This document shows, piece after piece, positions 6,643-12,336 of a DNA stretch of 12,336 nucleotides; within the stretch, counting starts at the first letter, position 1, and each line of letters opens with the position of its first letter. The stretch comes from Pyrobaculum sp. (GTDB taxonomy: Archaea; Thermoproteota; Thermoprotei; Thermoproteales; Thermoproteaceae): the NCBI GenBank assembly GCA_020833205.1, contig JAJHQT010000020.1, forward strand, positions 1 to 12,336. Reading direction: 5' to 3'. Below the pieces are notes generated by a model. That model did not search any database. It saw nothing but the letters and a program-made list of their open reading frames with translations, and was not told the origin of the DNA. Made by a program: the position numbers and the translations under genes.

Positions 6643-8054
6643 CTAGCGGTGGTTTACTGGAAGCTCCTTGAGCACTATGCTTGTCAAGGTAGACACGACC
6701 CCCTTTATCTCACGTATGTTTTCAATCACCTGGTTCAGCTCTTCTGTGTTCTCAGCGACTACCCTAGCCACTATGTCGTAGTCGCCGGTCACCTCAGACA
6801 CAGACGCCACGTTGCGCAGGGCGGCCACGCGTCTGGCCACCGACGTGGTGTAGACGTTGTTGGCCACCTTCAGCCACACGTACGCCTCGATGTGTTTGTT
6901 AACCCGGGCCTTGTAAGGCGTATTGGTGATCTTCTCCAAGATCTCAAGCAAGTCTTCGTCTCTTAGACGTCTCGCGTTGCTACGCTTCACCTCCTCCACC
7001 ACCTTCTCCAAGACGTCGGGGGGCACCGAGATGCCCATGCGCTCTAGCCTATACGCTATGGCCTTCCTCCCGCTGTATTTGTCAAGCGAGAAGTCGCGGC
7101 TCCGCCCCACCACCTCCGGCGGGATGGGCTCGTAGGTCTCTGGGTTGGCCAACACGCCGGCTTGGTGGACGCCGGCTTTGTGCGTAAAGACGTTCTCGCC
7201 GACTACGGGGAAGGTGGGCATCACCGTGATGCCGCTGGCGGCCTCCACCATGGCTGTGATCTCTGGGAGCTTCTCCAGCTTGATGAGCCTCGCCCCCTTG
7301 TGGTAGTAATAAGCGGCGGCAAAGGCCTGTAGCGGCGTGATGCCGGCCCTCTCGCCCAGCCCGTTAACTGTGGTGTGGACCACGTCTGCGCCGCCCTCCA
7401 CCGCGGCAAGGCTGTTGGCCACTGCCATGCCGAAGTCGTTGTGGGCGTGTATGTCCAGCCCAACGCCGGGCACGACCGCCTTGACTTTGGCAAACACCTC
7501 TCTGGCCCTGTCCGGCGTAAAGACACCCACCGTGTCAGCAATGCTGACTCTATCCGCCCCCGCCTCGTAGGCTGTCTTGACAACCTGTATCAAGTAGTCC
7601 AGGTCGGCGCGGGAGGCGTCCTCCGCGGTGAACCTCACCGCGACGCCGTGCGATTTGACCATGGAGACCATCTCGGCGATTATCTGAAGCGCCTCTTCCC
7701 TACTCTTTCTGTGTTTATACTTGAGGTGGATGTCGCTGACGCCGTAGAACACAGCGACGCGGTCAGGCTCTAGAGAGGCCGCGTTTTCCAGGTCTTGCTT
7801 CACGGCGCGGCTGTGCACGACGATGTGGCTTCTGATCTCTCCCTGGCGCTTAAGCTGGACGATTTTCTTAATGGCCGACTTTATGTCGGGCGCCACGCTG
7901 GGGTCCCCCACCTCGATCATGCCGACGCCGATGTCTGAGAGGGCCTTGGCGATTCTGACGCGCCATTCTTCAGAGAACACAACGCCGGGGGTCTGCTCGC
8001 CTTCTCTAAGCGTGGAGTCAAGGATTACTGGGTGGTTGTTTTCCCCGAACGCAT
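6643..8054 (-). CDS. lysS: Homocitrate synthase LysS with C-terminal RAM domain; apparent frameshift near the start
   Basis: LysS condenses 2-oxoglutarate and acetyl-CoA in the first step of alpha-aminoadipate lysine synthesis. The uninterrupted standard frame runs from a GTG at 7980 to 6643 (445 residues). Counting from there, the HMGL-like TIM barrel shows FTAEDASR (117-124), metal-binding HAHND (178-182), NGLGERAG (206-213) and HKAGVH. Residues 365-440 form an Lrp/AsnC-type RAM domain (SVARRVAAL, SEVTGDYDIVARV, STLTSIVL), expected to bind an effector such as lysine. The catalytic DSTLREGEQTPGV lies upstream of 7980 in the same frame (8019-7981), with no ATG, GTG or TTG before it. A well-placed ATG at 8054 is one base out of frame. 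With one extra base near 8039-8046 the protein would begin MRSGENNHPVILDSTLREGEQ and have about 470 residues. 2-isopropylmalate synthase is the alternative call but fits less well. Confidence 0.88.
8039..8046 (-). other. Probable frameshift site in lysS (GGGGAAAA run)
   Basis: From the ATG at 8054 the frame reads M-R-S-G-K-T-T-T-Q and stops at TAA 8027-8025. The frame encoding the conserved N-terminus is -1 to this and is closed upstream by TAG at 8073-8071. The GGGGAAAA run is the simplest place for a lost base, or for ribosomal slippage from GGG to GGG. Confidence 0.6.
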
Positions 8055-8071
8055 AAAGGCTAGAATCTTCC

Positions 8072-8081
8072 TATTTATAAA
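8072..8081 (-). promoter_or_regulatory. TATA-like box for lysS
   Basis: The minus strand reads TTTATAAATA, centred about 23 bp before the ATG at 8054. This supports 8054 as the native start rather than the GTG at 7980, which would imply an almost 100-base leader. Confidence 0.6.
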
Positions 8082-8091
8082 ACTTTCCAGC

Positions 8092-8119
8092 TATATAGAA
8101 TATATCATAAAACTTATTA
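8092..8119 (+). promoter_or_regulatory. AT-rich promoter region for the PP-loop reductase gene
   Basis: TATATAGAATATATCATAAAAC followed by TTATTA precedes the GTG at 8140. Several overlapping TATA-like words are possible; the one near 8111-8119 has leaderless spacing. It lies back-to-back with the lysS promoter. Confidence 0.4.
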
Positions 8120-8139
8120 CTGCAGCTCGCGTAGAGCCT

Positions 8140-9930
8140 GTGCCTCTTTATTGGTGTACAGAGCTGAATCTCCCGGTGCTCGACGCGAGGAAGATCGCTT
8201 CGAAATGCGACGTTTTTACCGAGGTGAAGCTTACACAACCCGCAGACCCCCGTCCCGCCTTCTCTGCAGATATAGAAATTACGAGAGGTGCCGTGATAAA
8301 CGAGTTCGGCGACGTTAAGCTCGCGGAGAGGTTGATCCCAAGGGACGAGGTGGTTTTGCTCAACAAAATCCCCGGCTACGCAGACCAGGCCGACGAAGTT
8401 GTGGTGAGGGGGAGGACGGTGGGGCATAGGTTCTACGACGTGGTGAAGAGGCGGTGGAGGTTTCGGCCGCTCTACGAAGGCGTCGCCACGATGCTTCAAG
8501 AGCGGCTGGGCTTCTGGGCCGTGGTGGACATGTCGGAGTTGCCCGAGAGATATGACATACACCCAGACAGAATACTCGAGGGCGAGTTGCCCAGGGAGAA
8601 GTTCCGCCACGTCGCGCTGGCCACCAAAGACGGCAGGATCCACGGCGTCGCCAAGCTCTTCAGAGGCGGGAGGCTCCACGTGATTAAGTCGTGGAGGGCG
8701 AAGACGCCTCTGCCGCCCGGGCGCCCTTCTACTTTCAGCGAGGTGGCTGAGCTAAACAGAGAGCACATAGAGGAGCTCGCCAGCGAGGCCGTGAAGTTCA
8801 TAAGAGAGGTGGCTGAGAAGTACAAAAAGCCCATCGTGGTGTCTTACTCTGGCGGGAAGGACAGTCTGGTGGCGCTGGACCTCGTGGCTAGGAGCGGCTT
8901 GGAGTTCTACGTCTACTTCAACGACACAGGGCTTGAGCCGCCTGAGACGTATAAAAACCTAGAGGCGATACGGGAGAAATACGGCGTAGAGGTGATCGTG
9001 GGAGCAGCCGGCGACCGCTTCTGGCGCGCCATGAAGCTCTTCGGCCCGCCCGCGAGAGACTACCGATGGTGTTGCAAGGTGATTAAGCTGGGCCCCACCA
9101 CGGAGGTGCTCAAGGCCAAGTTTCCGCAGGGCTACATAAGCGTAGTGGGGCAGAGGGGGGCTGAGTCCTTCCTCAGGGCCAGGTTGCCCAAGGTGTCGCA
9201 GAGCAAGTGGGTGGCCGGCTCCGTCGTCGCGGCGCCGCTCCAGGAGTGGACGGCGCTGGAGGTGTGGCTGTATATATACCTGCATAAGCTCCCCTACAAC
9301 CCGGCCTACGAGAGGGGGTTCGACAGACTCGGTTGCGTCGTGTGTCCGGCGAATGAGCTGGCTGAGCTCGACCTAGTAAAAAGGAGCTACCCAGACGTAT
9401 ACGAGAAGATGGAGACAGCGTTGAGGTACCGCTTCTCCGAGAAAGAAGTGGAGATGGGGCTCTGGCGGTGGCGTGGAAGGATACCGGGCGACATGGCGAG
9501 GTGGGTGAAAAGAGAGAAGGGGGCAGAGCTCCCCGTCCGGCTCAGAGTTGATGGAGGCGAGGTGAGGGTCGAGATGGACGCGGAGCCCGACCCCGCAACT
9601 CTGCGGCATCTGCTGAAGATGTTAGGCACGGTAGAGGGCGAATATGTGGTCAGAGGCAAGAGGAGCGTCGTGAAGCTTGAGCGGAGGGGGAGCGGCTGGG
9701 CTATCTCCGCCGGAGACGGCAAGACGGCGCTGGACGCCGCCGGTCTGTTGGTGCGCTCTGCGATATGCGGCGACTGCGACCTCTGCGTTCACTGGTGCCC
9801 CACCGGCGCGTTGAAGAGGACAGGCCCAGGCAGGAGGTTTGAGGTAGACGAGAATAAGTGCATAGGCTGTCTTCTCTGTAGCGCGGCGTGCCCCGCCGCC
9901 CAGTACCTAGTCTACAGAAATGAAGGCTAA
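8140..9930 (+). CDS. PP-loop PAPS/APS-reductase-like protein fused to a two-cluster ferredoxin
   Basis: The protein has 596 residues from the GTG at 8140. The frame is open to 8032, but that would overlap the lysS start and precede the TATA region, and MPLYWCTELNLPVL resembles the family N-terminus. The N-terminal ~190 residues probably include a PUA-like part. Residues 205-410 form the PAPS-reductase domain, with PP-loop SGGKDS at 237-242, FNDTGLEPPET, the pair C311-C312 and C399-x2-C402. The CC...CxxC pattern resembles the iron-sulfur site of assimilatory APS reductases. The C-terminus carries C543, C546, C549, C553 and C574, C577, C580, C584, two 4Fe-4S ferredoxin motifs. This suggests ferredoxin-type electron supply to sulfur chemistry on an adenylated substrate. 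Whether that is sulfate assimilation, tRNA/cofactor thiolation or something else is not decided by the sequence. The 3' end overlaps the next gene by 11 bases. Confidence 0.88.
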   Translation: MPLYWCTELNLPVLDARKIASKCDVFTEVKLTQPADPRPAFSADIEITRGAVINEFGDVKLAERLIPRDEVVLLNKIPGYADQADEVVVRGRTVGHRFYDVVKRRWRFRPLYEGVATMLQERLGFWAVVDMSELPERYDIHPDRILEGELPREKFRHVALATKDGRIHGVAKLFRGGRLHVIKSWRAKTPLPPGRPSTFSEVAELNREHIEELASEAVKFIREVAEKYKKPIVVSYSGGKDSLVALDLVARSGLEFYVYFNDTGLEPPETYKNLEAIREKYGVEVIVGAAGDRFWRAMKLFGPPARDYRWCCKVIKLGPTTEVLKAKFPQGYISVVGQRGAESFLRARLPKVSQSKWVAGSVVAAPLQEWTALEVWLYIYLHKLPYNPAYERGFDRLGCVVCPANELAELDLVKRSYPDVYEKMETALRYRFSEKEVEMGLWRWRGRIPGDMARWVKREKGAELPVRLRVDGGEVRVEMDAEPDPATLRHLLKMLGTVEGEYVVRGKRSVVKLERRGSGWAISAGDGKTALDAAGLLVRSAICGDCDLCVHWCPTGALKRTGPGRRFEVDENKCIGCLLCSAACPAAQYLVYRNEG

Positions 9931-10279
9931 GCTGACGGTTTACATCCCGCCGCATCTGCCTCCCGTAGACATCCCGGAATTCGACGTGACCTGGAGGACC
10001 GCGGTCCTGGACTTGTCGAAGTTTTTAGACAGGTCGCGGGGGCAGTGCCGGGCCGATGTGGCGGTGGAGGCGCTTGCCGCAGGCGTCTCCACGCCGACGG
10101 TGTACGTGCTCGACTGCGACGGCTACTACCCAGGCTTCAACTTCCTCTTCGGCCTGGCGCAACCGGCCTTAAGGACAGCCGTGGTGTTTACGGCAAGGCT
10201 CCGCGGCCCTCTATTCGCGGAGAGGCTGGCTAAAGAGATCACGCACGAAGCTGGGCATAGGGGTCTGTGCCAACAATGA
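9920..10279 (+). pseudogene. amzA: Archaemetzincin (peptidase M54), truncated at its zinc motif
   Basis: Archaemetzincins are small zinc metalloproteases with the motif HExxHxxGxxHC followed by further cysteines. This 119-residue frame matches the family up to the active site: VYVLDCDGYYPGFNFLFGLA (61-80), AVVFTARL, then ITHEAGH (107-113). It then diverges to RGLCQQ and stops, so the third zinc histidine and the downstream cysteine zinc site (about 50-60 residues expected) are missing. The break lies where the convergent AT-rich ORF ends, and the two frames overlap over 10239-10279, so the element there most likely replaced the 3' end. The +1 frame just after HEAGH reads GVCANNE, faintly like the lost HC-x4-C part, so a small indel may also be involved. 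I do not see the missing 3' end elsewhere in the window. The gene overlaps and was probably cotranscribed with the PP-loop gene. Confidence 0.8.
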
Positions 10280-11705
10280 AACGGTTAAAAAGGGGGTATT
10301 CTTTCATAAGTCTGTTAGCGATTTCTCTTTGCCTCGGTGTTCCGTTTTTTACCTTATCGGCAAGATACATTATCATTGCTGTTCTGATGGTTTCATCTTT
10401 TTCAGCTAACTTTAGGAGATCAGACATGTTGACATATACTACAAATTTGTCGCCTGATCTGAGTACATTTGGCGCGATGTCTACCGTCTCTAGCCTGGAC
10501 GCAATATTAAGCGCTCTCTTAGAGTCGCTAACGTAACGCCTAGCAAAGAGCGAACCTCTGCCCCACAAACAAAACGACATTTCTACTCCTGCTATAGTTA
10601 CTGTTTTGCCTATCTTTGACCTGGTCTTCCGTTTGTTTGATATGTTTATTATATCATTTGCCGTATTGTACATCTTTCTAAGAACATCTATATATCTCTT
10701 CTTCTTACTCTTGTATGTAGCTCTGAAGACATCATCAGTAACGAGTTTTACGGAAACCCACTTATGCGAACCTAACAGATCAAGTAATGTACCATACGTA
10801 CCAGCAACTTCTCTAAGCTTTTCAAAGGTCTTTCTGCCTCTGGCAATTAAGGCCGCTCCTCGACCAGCCATTGGGCCCAGTCGCCAAGGTTGCTTAGATG
10901 CAATTACAAGTTTATACCTACCGTACAAAACGTCGTTTAGCCTTGATTCGCCATCTCCTAACCACATTGTAAATATTGGCGTCCACTCTCCAAGCTTGAG
11001 ATAATTCATAACGTGGTCTATAGCCTCGTCTTTGCTCCATTTCTGTTTCCAATCTTTTGCTCTCATATTTAATATCACGCTAACTCCTTTCCGTGTTAGG
11101 TTGACACCTCCAATATGTATATAAAGTGTGCCAGGTCTTGTCGCTATCCAAGCAAACAGTTGCCAAGGTTGCGAAGTGCCCATGGCAGGTTGGTTCGCTG
11201 TTATACCTTCATCGCTAGCCCTCCACCCTAACTGAAGTAATTCGAGTTTCTTATGCGGAAGCTTTAATATGTCTGGAAAACATGTCTCTGCGCTAATGCC
11301 GTAAATGTGGACTTTTGGCGCGGTTTTTTCGTTTATATACATCCACGTACCGTCTGGCACGTAGAGCCTCTTGCCCTCTATTCTGTATGTGCCCTCTACA
11401 ACGGCCTTATATATCGAGGTTAGCTTCTCCTTGGCCTGTATCCACGCCTCCAGCAGTAGTCGCTTCATCGTGTCTCTGAAGTCAAGGAGCTGGCTCCTTT
11501 CTTCCTCTGTGAGCTGAAACGTCTCTATAATCCTCTGCGTCGCGTATTCGACGTACAGCATCCACGCCGGGAATACCCAGTCCACCGGCCCCCGCAAAAC
11601 GCCGCGGGTGGAGACTTGCTCAAGCACCTCCTCCAAGGTCGGCGGCTTCTCAACAGGCCTCAGCGCAAGCTCTAGACGTTCTTTTCTTTCTATGTTTCTA
11701 TCCAT
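10239..11705 (-). CDS. PaREP2b-like repeat-family protein of an accessory element
   Basis: This 488-residue ORF starts at ATG 11705. It is basic and rich in Lys, Arg and aromatics, with no signal peptide. N-terminal segments such as LEEVLEQVSTRGVLRGPVDW and FPAWMLYVEYATQRIIETF, and a central FTMWLGDGESRL (245-256), recall the PaREP2b proteins scattered through Pyrobaculum genomes. The LGDGE stretch is also reminiscent of a LAGLIDADG-endonuclease motif. I make the PaREP2b assignment from memory with moderate confidence and claim no biochemical function. Base use is distinctive: codons for about residue 135 to the end are clearly AT-rich, while the first ~115 codons are as GC-rich as the host. 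The last 13 or so codons run antisense through the archaemetzincin gene, so the C-terminus is probably an artefact of the junction. The extent of the element is unknown. Confidence 0.7.
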   Translation of the reverse strand: MDRNIERKERLELALRPVEKPPTLEEVLEQVSTRGVLRGPVDWVFPAWMLYVEYATQRIIETFQLTEEERSQLLDFRDTMKRLLLEAWIQAKEKLTSIYKAVVEGTYRIEGKRLYVPDGTWMYINEKTAPKVHIYGISAETCFPDILKLPHKKLELLQLGWRASDEGITANQPAMGTSQPWQLFAWIATRPGTLYIHIGGVNLTRKGVSVILNMRAKDWKQKWSKDEAIDHVMNYLKLGEWTPIFTMWLGDGESRLNDVLYGRYKLVIASKQPWRLGPMAGRGAALIARGRKTFEKLREVAGTYGTLLDLLGSHKWVSVKLVTDDVFRATYKSKKKRYIDVLRKMYNTANDIINISNKRKTRSKIGKTVTIAGVEMSFCLWGRGSLFARRYVSDSKRALNIASRLETVDIAPNVLRSGDKFVVYVNMSDLLKLAEKDETIRTAMIMYLADKVKNGTPRQREIANRLMKEYPLFNRFIVGTDPYAQLRA

Positions 11706-11711
11706 AACACG

Positions 11712-12001
11712 TTAAACGCCGAGGCGCATGTTGAACTGTCCTATCCATGTCTCTTCTTTTGCTTCGCTATTTAAGCCTTCTCTCCACAGGTAAAGACTGA
11801 CAGATACAGAGCCACAGGGATACCTGCCAGGATACACCACGTGGAGCTGACCGCAGAGGTCGTCCCGCTGTGTGAAAAGGTCTGAGGAGCAAACGCCTGC
11901 AGGTATTTCCTTACAGGGAGAATTACGCCTGCCACTCTGTACCCGTAGGGATCTACCTGCAGGCGAATAAGTCTCTTTTTTTCTCCATCCTTTGTCCACA
12001 T
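11712..12001 (-). pseudogene. Frameshifted companion gene of the PaREP2-like ORF (possibly PaREP2a)
   Basis: Two consecutive minus-strand frames both look coding. From ATG 12001 the first reads MWTKDGEKKRLIRLQVDPYG and then AGVILPVRKYLQAFAPQ, to about 11885. From about 11880 the -1 frame reads LFTQRDDLCGQLHVVYPGRY, SVSVSLYLWREGLNSEAKEE and ends QFNMRLGV at TAA 11712. The switch point is within about 11873-11890, near TCAGACCTTTTCA on the minus strand. Joined, they would make a protein of about 95 residues or more ending six bases before the ATG of the 488-residue ORF, a tight operon-like arrangement. PaREP2a genes are known as partners of PaREP2b and are often frameshifted, so that is my tentative identity. 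A TATA-like TTTTTATGGG near 12045-12055 may have served it. The stretch 12002-12095 holds nothing else I can identify. Confidence 0.5.
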
Positions 12002-12095
12002 TACCGGAGGAGCCCTTCGCGGAGCACGAGGCGGCGCCAGAAGGCCCCATAAAAAAGAGGAAAAAGAGGTTGCCGAAGCCTCCGGTTCACCTCTA

Positions 12096-12336
12096 TCAGT
12101 TTTTCTCCATTTTTCCCCTAATCTCCTCAACCTTCTCCTTTGGTATAAAGAAGTGGAGAATGCTGTTGAACTTCTCGGCGTAGGACAAGCTTGGCACGCC
12201 GTATCTCGAAGGGTACATGTTGAGCTTTATGTGTATCAACTCGCGGATGATTAGGTATTCAACAACCTCCTCGTCGTCGATTAGATGCTCATTTAGGTAG
12301 ATGGTGGGCGGGGAGCTGGACAGGTTGGTGAAGGCG
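12096..12336 (-). CDS. Zincin-like protein with degraded HExxH, C-terminal part
   Basis: The frame enters from the right window edge and ends at TGA 12098-12096, giving the last 79 residues. It contains PTIYLNEHLID, then EVVEYLIIRELIHIKLNMYP, followed by SLSYAEKFNSILHFFIPKEK and a charged helix. The strand-then-helix layout around IIRELIHIK is like the VIxHELxH helix of SprT/YgjP/M48-type metallopeptidases, except that the first zinc histidine is replaced by arginine (RELIH, 12245-12231). It could be an inactive peptidase-like protein or an unrelated helical protein. The N-terminal part lies outside the window and would decide. Its base composition is intermediate, and it lies just beyond the PaREP2-like region on the same strand. 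Confidence 0.65.
   Translation of the reverse strand, partial: AFTNLSSSPPTIYLNEHLIDDEEVVEYLIIRELIHIKLNMYPSRYGVPSLSYAEKFNSILHFFIPKEKVEEIRGKMEKN

Larger units (their letters stand above)
10239..12095. mobile_element. Putative PaREP2-type accessory element (approximate limits)
   Basis: The stretch between the broken archaemetzincin and the gene at 12096 holds only a PaREP2b-like ORF and a frameshifted upstream companion. Much of it is AT-rich compared with both flanks, and one end falls inside another gene. No transposase, terminal inverted repeat or target duplication was recognised, so the mechanism and exact ends are open. Confidence 0.45.

Noticed and set aside
8032..8139. Upstream extension of the PP-loop reductase frame
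   Set aside because: It would begin within the lysS N-terminal coding region and in front of its own TATA-like sequences. The recognisable family N-terminus starts at the GTG at 8140.
10606..11004. Plus-strand open frame with a strongly hydrophobic, membrane-like translation
   Set aside because: It is antisense to the PaREP2b-like gene. The hydrophobicity comes from reading Lys/Arg/Asn-rich codons backwards, and no promoter supports it.
11894..11965. Perfect 12-base inverted repeat (CGCCTGCAGGTA at 11894-11905 and TACCTGCAGGCG at 11954-11965)
   Set aside because: Both arms fall in the coding-looking frame of the pseudogene and encode R-L-Q-V and Y-L-Q-A. The core CCTGCAGG is itself palindromic and the loop is 48 bases, so chance coding similarity explains it better than a hairpin or transposon end.
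11971..11984. T-run CTCTTTTTTTCTCC considered as a terminator
   Set aside because: No plus-strand gene ends before it. On the minus strand it encodes the K-K-R stretch of the frameshifted gene.
1..12336. CRISPR array, tRNA or rRNA genes
   Set aside because: No regularly spaced repeats, cloverleaf-like sequence or rRNA-like stretch was seen while reading both strands. A tRNA search tool was not available.

Overview
The window looks like chromosomal DNA from a hyperthermophilic crenarchaeon of the Thermoproteales, most likely Pyrobaculum or a close relative. The evidence is mixed. Several genes are archaeal (exosome Csl4, RNA polymerase Rpo11, Nep1, archaemetzincin). The homocitrate synthase is of crenarchaeal type with a C-terminal RAM domain, the subtilase resembles Pyrobaculum aerolysin, and one large ORF resembles the Pyrobaculum PaREP2 repeat proteins. 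GTG starts are frequent. TATA-like boxes sit about 20-29 bp upstream of start codons with no room for a leader, which is the leaderless style of this group. The genus is inferred; no search was run.

Layout: (1) 1-266, minus, 5' part of an unrecognised gene. (2) 294-836, minus, exosome subunit csl4. It is divergent, across one shared AT-rich promoter, from a plus-strand information-processing run at 883-3166: a conserved archaeal protein (possibly DUF2067), rpoL/rpo11, nep1 and a degenerate xylose-isomerase-like TIM-barrel protein. The last three overlap by GTGA and ATGA. (3) 3208-4395, plus, secreted subtilisin-like protease. (4) 4426-8054, an amino-acid biosynthesis block: a homoaconitase/isopropylmalate dehydratase large subunit (plus) runs tail-to-tail into argF and lysS (both minus). 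(5) 8140-9930, plus, a PP-loop PAPS/APS-reductase-like protein fused to a two-cluster ferredoxin, overlapping an archaemetzincin gene. (6) 10239-12001, minus, a PaREP2-like accessory element whose end truncates the archaemetzincin at its zinc motif. Upstream of its main ORF is a frameshifted companion gene. (7) 12096-12336, minus, C-terminal part of a zincin-like protein whose HExxH is degraded to RELIH.

How the genes fit together: csl4, rpoL and nep1 serve RNA degradation, transcription and 16S rRNA modification, so their two uncharacterised neighbours are candidates for RNA-related roles. The lysS, aconitase-family and argF products belong to the lysine (alpha-aminoadipate/LysW) and arginine routes; their partner subunits are not in the window.

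The most notable observation is that the catalytic N-terminal motif of lysS (D-S-T-L-R-E-G-E-Q) lies upstream of any usable in-frame start. It is one base out of frame with a well-placed ATG, at a GGGGAAAA run. This could be a sequencing indel, a mutation, or frameshifting during expression. The second is the 10.2-12.1 kb region, where an AT-rich repeat-family element has disrupted a metalloprotease gene.
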